Source: Sabethes cyaneus (Eukaryota > Arthropoda > Insecta > Diptera > Culicidae). Taken from it: 64,000 nucleotides of DNA. Made by a program: the position numbers and the translations under genes. Shown here piece after piece: positions 10,557 to 19,953 of the stretch (position 1 is the stretch's first letter; each line of letters starts with the position of its first letter). The stretch is from contig NC_071355.1 in assembly GCF_943734655.1 (NCBI RefSeq), positions 93,193,449-93,257,448 of the forward strand, written 5' to 3'. Below the pieces are notes generated by a model. That model saw only the letters and a program-made list of their open reading frames with translations. It was not told where the DNA came from and did not search any database.

Positions 10557-12686
10557 AACTACAACCGTGCACTTTATGCCTGCTATGTTCGACGTACACA
10601 AGCCAAGCTCAAGAGTAACCCAAAACGTTTCTGGGCGTTCGTTAACGAAAAGCGCAATGAAAGCGGTCTTCCATCCAGTATGTTTCTTGGTGAAGAGTGT
10701 GCAGATTCGGTTGACGGAATATGCAACCTGTTTGCAAAGCATTTTTCGAGTGTGTTCTACGAGGAATCTACCACCAATCAACAAGTGAGAAACGCACTGC
10801 GAAATGTGCCTACTGATATGCTGGACTTCCGTGTGGGTCAGTTTACTACTTTGGATATTGAAGCTGCTATCAGAGGAATTAAATCATCGGCTGCTGCGGG
10901 GCCCGATGGAATTCCTACGCTTGTTTTGAGGAGGTGTGCGAGAGCTCTGTGCGAACCATTACGTTTCATTTGCAACAGCTCATTGAGTCAATCTACGTTT
11001 CCGGATCGCTGGAAGAACTCGATTATGTTCCCAGTATTCAAAAAGGGAGAAAAGAGAAATATCTCAAATTATCGTGGCATCACGTCGCTAAGCGCTGGAT
11101 CTAAATTGCTGGAAACACTCGTTAGTGGGCAACTGATGCAAGCAGTCAAATCCTACATTTCGACCGATCAGCACGGTTTCTTTCCTGGGAGATCTACTTC
11201 TACTAACTTACTACAGTTCACGTCACATTGCATAATAAGAATGAGCGAAGGCGTCCAAGTAGACACTGTATATACGGACCTGAAATCAGCGTTTGACAGA
11301 GTCAACCATAAAATTCTAATCGCCAAAATCGATCGCCTGGGTGCACCAATCAACTTTGTAAAATGGATAGCATCGTATCTCGCCAACCGTCGTTTGTGTG
11401 TGAAACTTGGATCTCACGAATCGAATGCTTTTGGCAACCTTTCTGGAGTGCCACAAGGGAGTAATCTCGGACCGCTGCTTTTCTCGATATTCATCAATGA
11501 TGTCTGCTTCATATTACCCGACGGGTGCAGACTACTCTACGCAGATGACTTAAAAATTTTCTTGCGGGTGACGTCCATTGAGGATTGTAAGCAGCTACAA
11601 TGGATGATCGACTTGTTTTCAGATTGGTGTTCCGCAAATCGCATGGTAATTAGCGTGAAAAAATGTGCCGTGATTTCCTTCAATCGTAAAATGCATCCGA
11701 TATACTGGCAGTACAAGATTAAGGGTGATGCCATTGAAAGAGTTTCAGCATTCAAGGACCTTGGTATTCTGCTAGATACACAATTGTCGTTTAGGGAGCA
11801 TTACTGTAACATCATATCGAAAGCGAATCGTAATCTTGGATTCATCTTCCGGATTTCTAAGGAATTCAACGATCCGTACTGTCTGAGGGCACTGTACTAC
11901 TCGCTGGTTCGGTCGACACTTGAAACGGTAGCTGTGGTGTGGAGTCCATACCATGACGTGTGGATCAACAGAATTGAAGCAGTTCAGAAGATATTTGTCC
12001 GCTACGCTTTGAGGTTTTTGCCCTGGATAATCCAAACGACTTGCCACCCTATGTGAACCGCTGCGCGCTACTTGGCATGAATACTCTAGAAAAAAGGCGT
12101 GACATTGCCAAGGCAGTTTTCGTAGGAAAAGTACTTCTAGGTGGAATAGACGCTGCTCAAATTTTGAGTCAAATTAATATTAACGTTGTTCCAAGAAATC
12201 TTCGCCTTCGACGGTTCCTTAGACTGAATGTTTATAAAACAGAGTATGCGCAGAACGAACCTGTCAGAGCCATGTGTTTAGTGTTTAATCAAGTATTTGA
12301 CGAATTCGATTTCAATGTCAGTATTAATGTCTTTAAAAATCGTTTGAACTTTTTGTAATCTGTGACAATTTACGTAGTCTTAATGCAGGCCAACAGTTCG
12401 ATAAAATATTATTAAACAGATAAAAACTGATTTAAGTAATGTAATATGCTATTGCCAAATTAAGATGTTTAAAGTTAATGTTAATGTTGTACCAATATTG
12501 TAGTTGTACGTAGTTTGTTAATAATGCATTTTTAGTGAACTTCTAAGTGTAAAATTGTAAATCGTAAACTCTGTCAAAAGATGGTGGGGTTTTTACGCGC
12601 ACTTGAGGGTCAACCTCTAGTGGGCTTTTCCCCACCCACAAATTTCATTGAGACCTTTAAAGGTCAGATGAAAAATTGAAACAAAT

Positions 12687-12714
<28 letters not shown>
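10557..12714 (+). mobile_element. Loner-like non-LTR retrotransposon, 5'-truncated
   Basis: Contains the 3' part of ORF2, a 3' UTR and an (AAAT)n tail at ~12683-12714, the normal signature of target-primed reverse transcription. The 3' UTR has the inverted pair GGGTTTTTACGC / GGGCTTTTCCCC, also seen in two other copies in this window. Truncation at about 10557 follows the 31-bp duplication directly. Confidence 0.8.
10560..12358 (+). pseudogene. Loner-like reverse transcriptase, one frameshift
   Basis: The frame is open upstream of ATG 10680 back to about 10560 (ALYACYVRRTQAKLKSNPKR). RT motifs in order are AAGPDGIPTLVLRR, FKKGEKRNISNYRGI, DLKSAFDRVNHKIL, GVPQGSNLGPLLFSIFIND and the catalytic LLYADDLKIF, followed by KCAVISFNRK and FKDLGILLDT. 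The frame breaks near 12025: loss of one G after LPW shifts the reading, and the C-terminus continues in the next frame as DNPNDLPPYVNRC to the stop at 12358. The endonuclease and ORF1 are missing. A single lesion means a fairly young copy. Confidence 0.85.
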
Positions 12715-12717
<3 letters not shown>

Positions 12718-12788
12718 TGTGGTAATTGATGTATGTTCTGGGAAGGTTACGATGGCCATGCTTTAAAGACTTCATAAACCGCAATAAC

Positions 12789-13094
12789 CAAGGTTAGTCA
12801 AGAGAGGTTTTCTGATGTTCAAATTTGTTTTTCACCCCCGCTGGGTTACCCTTGACGATCATCGAAATCTTCAAAGCGGAAACTGTTGAATGTATAAACA
12901 ACATCGATGGTTGCTAACCAATCGTTCCGCGCACTTCTGTTCTACAAACTGTGAAAACTAGATCACCTGTCCCAAGCAACAATGTGAGTTTTATTGTACT
13001 CTTATGGTGGTCTTCTAGACCAATTTTGGTCTTAAATGCCATCATAAGAGTGTAATAAAGCGCAAATTGTTACTTGGGGTTTTAACTCACCTTG
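12789..13094. mobile_element. hAT-type MITE, copy 1 (carries a nested MITE)
   Basis: Ends CAAGGTTAGTCAAG and TTAACTCACCTTG are inverted repeats. They are flanked by a perfect 8-bp duplication GCAATAAC (12781-12788 and 13095-13102), the length made by hAT transposases. The same element recurs in the opposite orientation at 24724-24887. This copy is longer because a second MITE sits in it. No ORF. Confidence 0.85.
12971..13078. mobile_element. Short palindromic MITE (CCCAAG ends) inside the hAT MITE
   Basis: 108 bp, near-complete palindrome with ends CCCAAGCAACAATGTGAG and CAAATTGTTACTTGGG. Comparison with the uninterrupted hAT MITE copy shows an empty site close to ACCTGTTTTAAC, giving a 2-bp duplication GT. 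The same ends flank a 3-kb segment at 58106-61143. Confidence 0.75.
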
Positions 13095-13102
13095 GCAATA
13101 AC

Positions 13103-13559
13103 ATGGGAAGAATATTTACATGGGACATGGGAAGAATATTTACCTCATTTATTTAGAGTAGTAACTACTGTGGCGTATATTTTCAAGAAGCTCAACACCG
13201 AATGTAGGACTTCTACTTACAAATAGTGTTTGATTTATGCCATTTTTCTATTGTCTCGCAACCTAGGGTAAGCTCCATATTCTGAGTGAGTTACCGAGAT
13301 TGGCCGGTCGGACAGTTTGGTGCCAGAAAAATTAAAAATAAGCTGAAGGGCCTCGGCAAACGATTTATAAAATGAAGCGTCCCATTCTCAACAGCACATG
13401 TAGCTCAAACAATTAAGCCATGTATCATTCGCTTTTGTAACAAAACTATTCAACAAATGCTGGTAGCTTGGTTACTTCCGATCAATTTATACGTTATAGC
13501 CATTCTTGTACCGGTGCGTGCCTGCTCCAAGCTATTCCAAGATCATATACAAGCCTACC
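13103..13559. other. Unassigned sequence
   Basis: A short direct repeat ACATGGGAAGAATATTTAC occurs twice near 13101-13133. Nothing else is recognisable. Confidence 0.45.
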
Positions 13560-13810
13560 TCTCTAAGATCATCAGAACCTATCTGTCTGGCAGAATATCT
13601 CCCGTACCGATCAATATGAAATTCAACAGCGAGCCCGTTCGCAGTTTGTTGGTAGTACTACCGCTCTGGTAAAACTGGACCTGTCCGCCGCGAATTTTCC
13701 AAACCTTCTCTGCTTTGCAACAGATTTCCTACAGAGCTACGATGCCGAGTTTACGGGGTTCAAGCTGTTCGAGACGCACTTCAATACCATAACCGTATGC
13801 TCGCACCTAG
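13560..13810 (-). pseudogene. RTE-clade endonuclease fragment
   Basis: On the minus strand the sequence translates to EKVWKIRGGQVQFYQSGS, followed by TNKLRTG. This is the early part of the RTE endonuclease, matching the related relic near 35080-35160 (GEKV, KVQFYQSADT). Only the 5' piece remains, and it abuts the next foldback element. Confidence 0.6.
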
Positions 13811-13813
13811 CGC

Positions 13814-14252
13814 TTAACCTTTTGTTACTCGCGCCAACTTCGATTTATAGGCATGCTAAAATGTAACAGAATTCACTCAAATGCTAATGCCACTTGGTGA
13901 AAAACTTATGAAACTTTTTCCACCTTGGTTTAGGTATACGGCTTTTGCAGTCCACGAAATGATTTCAAAACGATATTTGTTGTATATCCGACGTTTCGGC
14001 CGTCGGATATACAACAAATATCGTTTTGAAATCATTTCGTGGACTGCAAAAGCCGTATACCTAAACCAAACACTATTCACAGTCGAAACCTGTAAAATAC
14101 TTTTTCCACCGTTTGAAAGATCTTGATCTGCGGATCAACTTAACTGAAAACAGTAATTTCCTTTATTGTTGGAATCCCGAGATATACCGAGTTAAAGTTA
14201 ACGGTTCACAGGCGTTGTACAGAATACAACAGCGCGAGTAACGGAGTGTTAA
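13814..14252. mobile_element. Foldback element with a perfect 69-bp hairpin
   Basis: Imperfect outer inverted ends share TTAAC and GTTACTCGCGC (left 13814-13833, right 14234-14252). Inside, 13925-13993 and 14001-14069 are perfect 69-base inverted repeats with a 7-base loop (13994-14000). ORFs of 67 and 81 codons over the hairpin are mirror artefacts. The class is not certain. Confidence 0.7.
13925..14069. repeat. Perfect 69-bp inverted repeat, 7-nt loop
   Basis: The arms begin TTGGTTTAGGTATACGG and end CCGTATACCTAAACCAA. I find no mismatch across the 69 base pairs. A transcript would fold into a long perfect hairpin. Confidence 0.95.
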
Positions 14253-14274
14253 CTCCATTCATGAGGTTCTGTAC

Positions 14275-14945
14275 AATATCTGGCTGTTCTTCTGTACAGA
14301 AACCCACTTTTTCTTCATGTTTTCCTCAAATTTGATTTGTCCTCCTTGGGTTGCTTCCGTGGTGCCTGCTTCATAATTACTCAGTATTTTTCGATAGGCC
14401 TTAGTTCCGGTGCGTTGGGGAGGTTCATGTCCTTAGGTGCGAAAGTGACTTCGTGGGCTGCGTACCACTCCAGGATATCCTTTGAATACTGGCACGAAGA
14501 TAGATCGGGCCAGAAGATCGTAGGGACCTTATGTTGCTTCAAATGAGGAAGCAAATGCTTCTGTAGACACTCCTTGAGGTAGATCTGCCTGTTTACAATC
14601 CCGGTAGTCACGAACGGCACACTCCGTTTGCCACACCATTACTTCACTCGTCAAATCAAGTATTTCTTGGCAAACTTTAAAAGTTTCTGCTTCCATACTT
14701 CCTCCGAACATCAAACTGGTGGTGGGCGGTGAAGAACAGTAGCTTCGGAAGCTGCCAGAAGTTCACCTTGACGAGCGTTTCATCATCAATGATAAGACAA
14801 TTAGGCTTCATCAGCATCTAGGTATACAGTTTTCGGGCCCGTGACTTTTCCATCGTACGTTCGTCACGATTTGGAGACTTTTGCACTTTGTACGTATGCA
14901 GTCCCTCCCGGCCCCTGGCTCTCTGAACGAAAGACTTGGACAGAT
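14275..14945 (-). pseudogene. Mariner-family DD37E transposase, decayed
   Basis: Minus-strand reading gives SPNRDERTMEKSRARKLYT, LIIDDETLVKVNFWQLPK, SEVMVWQ, FVTTGIVNRQIYLKECLQ, then FWPDLSSCQYSKDILEWY and PELRPIEKY. The catalytic triad is D (in IIDDET, ~14785), D (PDLSS, 14504-14506) and E (PIEKY, 14390-14392). The last two are separated by exactly 37 residues, the diagnostic spacing of ITmD37E, a subgroup described from mosquitoes. Lesions: a stop near 14820, a frameshift between MVWQ and FVTTG, and a TGA replacing the Trp expected after PIEKY. Terminal repeats were not found. Confidence 0.8.
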
Positions 14946-14984
14946 TCAATTTAGACTAATCTCATGTATAGTAATATTTTTTGA

Positions 14985-15410
14985 AACGCTGGTTCTACAA
15001 TTGATGAAGAGACGGTAGGGGAAAGAAATGAAAATTTTTTAGTGAAGGAGGGGAAAGAGCGGAAAAGTGAGGACGGGGGGTATTGGTAGCTACGCTTAAC
15101 AAGTAGTCGTTTGGACTCCTACCTTTTGTCCAATGCTAGAAGGTGCATGGGTCAAACCAAGTTATAATCTGAGATTATAACCTGATTCGAACCCACAACA
15201 CCCGCCAGGGCATATGACTCGCCGGTACCCATGTACCTTTGAACCGCAGAGACGCTGGACAAAAGGAGACTGCAAAACCCACTTATTAAGATAGCGACGC
15301 GTCTGGTTGGGTTGTAGACACAAATTGTGCCTCTTCCTCCGTCTACTGTAGATAACCACCGACCAAGAAGTTTAAATCTAACTTGTTTTTACTGGCGGGA
15401 CGACGACACT
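14985..15410 (-). mobile_element. tRNA-related SINE, copy 1
   Basis: Homologous, in opposite orientation, to 32801-33250. On the minus strand it contains an A-box-like GGTTCAAAGGTA and, about 40 bases on, a B-box-like GGGTTCGAATC, the internal RNA polymerase III promoter layout of a tRNA. Flanking non-tRNA parts are shared by both copies (GTCGTCG, CTTTTGTCCA, ACTACTTGTT). No protein is encoded. Confidence 0.7.
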
Positions 15411-15869
15411 ATGCAGGCCCGTACGACTCGCATGGTTCTACACGTGACGCCCCATTGATTAGCCTGATAAAATAAAGCGGATATCATTAAAATATTCGCT
15501 ATGATTATATAACATTTCGCCGCATACCGTTTTGTGGAACATCACTGCTCGGTTGACCATAACGCGGAATATAGAGTTTCGCGGAGTACCATTTCGTGAA
15601 AACCCTTACGCGGGATGTACCATTTCACGTAAAATGTTTTCGTGGAAAGTACCATTTCGCAGGGGTTATTCTCTCCTTACTCGCTGTCGTTCATTCGCAC
15701 CAAACTGAAAGAAAGTAATAGAGGTCAGTAGACCTAGGAAAATAAATATCCCTAATTGATACTTTTTGGTGATCTTGTTTTTGACTAATGTTTTATAGAA
15801 GAGTCTAAAATTTCTCGACTTCGATTAGTTTTTAAGTTACGCAAAAATTTCTGTTTTGGTTATATGAGA
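15411..15869. other. Unassigned; contains a degenerate short-motif repeat
   Basis: Between ~15510 and 15665 the motifs TACCATTTCG, TTTCGCGG and similar recur four or more times at irregular spacing. No ORF or inverted repeat was recognised in the rest. Confidence 0.4.
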
Positions 15870-16023
15870 ATCCTTATCCCCCTACCACAGGGGTGAGGCG
15901 ACTAAAACCATCATAAAAAAATCCTGCCTCCAAAACTCCCCACATGCCAAATTTGGTTCCATTTGCTTGATTAGTTCTCTAGTTATGAGGAAATTTGTAC
16001 ATATATCATTCGTATGGGAGGGG

Positions 16024-16848
16024 ACGACGCTCCAGAACTTCTACGTATGGTTGATGTAAATGTTATGCCTCGACCGCTTAGATCTCGAGGATTTCTACGG
16101 CCTGCTTGTCACCGTACAAGCAGGGATGGTTCGATCACTTTGACTCAATTTTGATTCATTTGACACTACCGTCTCAGCCGAGCAAAATTTGTCAATTTGA
16201 TGTATGGGACATTTGTAGATAATAGCTAGATCTACAATTTTGCTAAATAAAGTGTCGCTGTAACTTTTGTAGTTACGGCACTACAATGCTAGTACCTCTT
16301 TAGTAACTAAATGAACGTTCATTTAGTTACTAATGAGGTACTAACATTGTAGCACCGTAACTATAAAAGATACAGCAACACTTTATTCAGCAAAATTGTA
16401 GATCTAGTTATTATCTACAAATGTCCCATACATCAATTTGTCAAGTTTTGCTCGGTTAGGACGCTACTGTCAAATGAATCAAAATTGAGTCAAAGTGATC
16501 GAACCATCCCTGCGTACAAGTTACGGACAACATGAACCAATTCACGCGATGTGTTGTTTATTCAATGAGGTGTATGAACATTTTGACTTTACAATATCAA
16601 CGAATACTTTTAAGAATAGGATAAGAAATAGTGTGACTTGATGTGAATTTTATGTCTCTATGTTTGATTAAGTTTGTGTACCAATGTTATTGTTATTATT
16701 AAAAGATAATGGGTTTTTATGCCTATTTGAGAATGGGATTAAATCTCAACTCAAATAGGCTTTTCCCATCCACAGTTTAAATCTTCATTTAGACATTAGT
16801 TCCGATGAAGTAAGAAAATAAAATAAAATAAAAATAAAATAAAAATAA
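16024..16848 (+). mobile_element. Loner-like 3' end, interrupted by a hAT MITE
   Basis: Codes for the ORF2 C-terminus: PELLRMVDVNVMPRPLRSR before the MITE and GQHEPIHAMCCLFNEVYEHF after it, with a stop at 16639-16641. Removing 16121-16520 (the MITE plus one TSD copy) restores one frame. A 3' UTR with GGGTTTTTATGCC / GGCTTTTCCCATCC follows, then an (AAAAT)n tail at 16815-16848. It is inserted in the G-rich box of the 125-bp array. Confidence 0.8.
16121..16512. mobile_element. hAT-type MITE, CAGGGATGG family
   Basis: 392 bp, palindromic over nearly its whole length. The ends are CAGGGATGGTTCGATCAC and GTGATCGAACCATCCCTG, flanked by a perfect 8-bp TSD CGTACAAG (16113-16120, 16513-16520). CAGGG-type ends and 8-bp duplications are hallmarks of hAT. 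The centre is a perfect small palindrome around TGAACGTTCA. A diverged relative of almost equal length is at 61565-61954. Confidence 0.9.
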
Positions 16849-17433
16849 TTTACCTCCTGAAGAGAGAAGAGGTCGCAATGCAGAATTTGCCTCCCAAATC
16901 ACCCACATGCCAAGTTTAGTTTCTTTTGCTTGATTAATTCTAAAGTTATGAGGAAATTTGTATTTCATTTGTATGGGAGCCCCCCCCTCCTAAAAAGGTA
17001 AGGGGTCATAATTAACCATAGAAAAAATTCTTGCCTCCAAAAACCCTTACATGCCAAATTTGGTTCCATTTGATTGATTAGTTCTCGAGTTATGAGGAAA
17101 TTTGTTTTTCATGTGTATAGGAGCCCCCCCTCCTAAAGTGGGGAAGGGTCCTAATTCATCATAGAAAAAATTCTTGCCTCCAAAAACCCTTACATGCCAA
17201 ATTTGGTTCCAATTGTTTGATTAGTTCTCGAATTATGAGGAAATTTGTATTTCATTTGAATGGAAGCCCCCACTCTTAAAGGGGAGAGGGGTCATAATTC
17301 TCCTACTAAAGAGAGGAGGGGTCTCTATTCACCATACAAAAAAAAAATTTGCCTGCAAAAACACCCACATGCTAAATTTTTTTCTATTTACTTGATTAGT
17401 TCTGGAGTTATGATAAAATTTGTATTTCATTTG

Positions 17434-18515
17434 GGGGGCATCCATAAAGTACGTCACGCTTATAGGGGGGAGGGGGGGTAGACCTAATCGTGACGATTTG
17501 TGACATAGGGGGGAGGGGGGGTATGAAGTTATGTGACGTCACATGAAATAAAATCAAATGGAAAATTTATTCGGAAAATTATAATTTAGCCTTCATTTTA
17601 AGATACTACTATTGAAGGCTTCTATAAAATTAACGTTCTGATGGGTTTTAAAACAAATAGTTAAATTTTTTGAATGAAAACTTTTTTTCAACATATATGT
17701 GTGAACAGGACTCATTTATTCTTCTATGTAGTATGAACTCTCCATTACGGCTTTACAGAATATGCAGTACACCGCTGAAGAGCTGCTTGAGTACCGCCTA
17801 AAAGATTTTTGCAACCGCAAATAGCAGTCGCACAAACTCCTGAGGGGCTACGGGTAGCACAGTAGTCTGGTAGCACAGAGACCCATGGCAATGTTTTCCC
17901 TTGATATTCGTGCTGAACTCAATCGATTAACCTAAACTCATTCCGAAGTTCCACGGCTGCTTTTAAGGGTTTTCGGTATAATTTATACTACCCCTCACTC
18001 AAAAGCTCTCTGAAGAATAGAGTTTATGCCACTTGCGGACTAAATTTCGAATCTCAGATAGTGTTGAATGATTGCACGATTGAATGAATACACAAAATGA
18101 CAAAATCCGTCAGAAAAGTTCTTCCAAGGCGTGTTGCTGCAAGACGTCAGCAGGAAGTTCTGATTCTTTCAACTAGATCAGACGAATTTGAGTGGATGGA
18201 TGTAAAGGACGTGGATATGCGCGAAACATTAATCGACGTCACATCAGCGACTTCTGATCATCTTCAAAATCCGTGAATCGATGACTTATTAGCTCGAAAA
18301 TTTTCCTTTTTTTCTTTGCTAGAATTCATTTGATAGCTTCAAATAAAAAGGTTGAAATGCATATCTAATTTTTTTTGTTGTGAAGGGGGGGGGGGGTTGC
18401 CGTGACGTGACGTACTTTTTCAGGGGGGTCACCAAATGTGTGACGAAATGTGACAAGGGGGGAGGGGGGGTTGATTTTGGTCAAAATTTGCGTGACGTAC
18501 TAAATGGATGTCGCC
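17434..18515. mobile_element. 1.08-kb inverted-repeat element, GGCATCC ends
   Basis: Left end GGCATCCATAAAGTACGTCA; the right end, inverted, reads GACATCCATTTAGTACGTCA. G-rich subterminal blocks flank both sides (AGGGGGGAGGGGGGG). A 3-bp TSD TTG (17431-17433, 18516-18518) is shown by the interrupted array unit, which reads on as CATTTG-TATGGG. This termini type is, from memory, widespread in insects. The interior holds a 59-codon ORF. Confidence 0.75.
18097..18276 (+). CDS. 59-residue hypothetical ORF inside the inverted-repeat element
   Basis: ATG at 18097 to TGA at 18274. It begins MTKSVRKVLPRRVAARRQQE, basic at the start and acidic in the middle (SDEFEWMDVKDVDM). It could be the tail of a decayed transposase or chance. 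I do not recognise it, and there is no other coding sequence in the element. Confidence 0.2.
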   Translation: MTKSVRKVLPRRVAARRQQEVLILSTRSDEFEWMDVKDVDMRETLIDVTSATSDHLQNP

Positions 18516-18998
18516 TTGTATGGGAGCCCCCCCCCCTCTCTTAAACGGGAGAGGAGTCATAGTTTCCCTTCTAAAGAGAGGAGGGGTCTCAATTTACCAT
18601 AGAAAAAATTCTTGTCTCCAAAAACACCCACATGCCAAATTTTGTTCCATTTGCTTGATTAGTTCTCGAATTGTGCAGAAATTTGTGTTTCATTTGTATG
18701 GGAGTCCCTCCTCTTAGTGGGGGGAGGGGTCTCTAACCATCATAAGAACCTTCCATGGCCCCAAAAACCTCTACATGCTAATTTTCACGGCGATTGGTTC
18801 AGTAGTTTTCGATTCTATAAGGAACATCCCGACAGACAGACAGAAATCAATTTTTATATATAAGATGTATTTTCTTTTTTACCGGGATGCCATTTATTTA
18901 TTCTACCATCACTGTGTTCTGATAAAAAACTTTAAAATTTTCGTACTATATGTGTCAGTACTGGGTCGCTTACCCTATATAGACTTGTGTTTTAATGT

Positions 18999-19953
18999 TG
19001 TAGGGGAAGGGCGGTAAAGACGGACACTGCGGGAAAGACGGACACTTGTCATATTTCATAAACAATAATTTTTTGAAGCAAATCAATGATGGGAAATGTT
19101 TCTATAGATTGAATTAACACTTTTGAACTAAACTGCCGATTTTTAGCAACGTAGCTGACAAATTTATAAGAAAAACAAAGAAAAAATGCGTATGTACGCT
19201 AACCGATGTAATTTTGTGCGTGAAGAAAATAGCTGGTAAATCGTTAAAAAACAACATATTCATGCTAAACCGACGACATTGCGTTAGTTTGATCTTTCAC
19301 TGAATATTCATTGGAAACCTAGTGAATTTTTGAATATTCAGTAAAAAGTTATTGAAGTTTGAAAAAATGGTATCCAAGTCGGGAAAGACGGACACCCAAC
19401 GGTAGGGAAAGACGGACACACAGATTTTGAACTCATTTTGCCCAACAACGATTTAACATTGCAAATACTTACATATTATATATGTAAAAGTAACCAGAAG
19501 TCATATAACAGTTGGAATGAGCCAACTTTTAGAAACGATTAATTCGTCACCAATTAAAATATTGAAGGGAACCATTCTATTTTCTCGCTCAAAGGGGGGA
19601 TCGGGAAGGGGATTTTCCCAAACCAATTCTTTCCTAAATACATGATGAAATATGCTAATTTTTTTTAATACTGATAATTCAACGACGCGTGACACCTTTT
19701 TGCGAGTGTCCGTCTTTCCCATATCAAGTGTCCGTCTTTCCCGCCCATGCGCAGAAACCCTGATTTATACATGATGTTTATAATATTAAAAAAAGCATAA
19801 ATTTTGGAAGAAATTTTCCAGCACACGTTGTAACTTTATTAGACAGAGACTTAAAGGTTCAGTTTATACGAAAATTGGGATCAATAGAGTTATATTTGAG
19901 TAGATATTGAGTCTTTACCTTAAGGTGTCCGTCTTTACCGCCCTTCCCCTACA
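18999..19953. mobile_element. 955-bp inverted-repeat element with repeated GACGGACAC motifs
   Basis: The terminal inverted repeat of about 29 bp begins TGTAGGGGAAGGGCGG and is mirrored at 19925-19953. The motif GGGAAAGACGGACAC recurs inside near 19030, 19381 and 19406, and inverted near 19708 and 19729, as subterminal transposase sites often do. If the element proper starts at GGGG, it is flanked by TA on both sides, which would suit a mariner-like origin (inference). No transposase. Confidence 0.75.

Larger units (their letters stand above)
15870..18870. repeat. Degenerate array of ~125-bp units, interrupted twice
   Basis: Units share CATGCCAAATTTGGTTCC, TTGATTAGTTCTCGAGTTATG and TTTCATTTGTATGGGAGCCCC, followed by a G-rich box. 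I can follow about seven units. The array ends with GACAGACAGACAGAAATCAA near 18840. It is split by a Loner 3' end (~16024-16848) and by a 1.08-kb inverted-repeat element (17434-18515). Short ORFs over it are not genes. Confidence 0.7.

Noticed and set aside
13877..14126. Near-identical ORFs on both strands
   Set aside because: Mirror readings of the perfect hairpin.
16113..16520. CRISPR-like or regulatory palindrome
   Set aside because: There is no array of repeats and spacers. TSD and ends show a MITE. No CRISPR array exists in the window.
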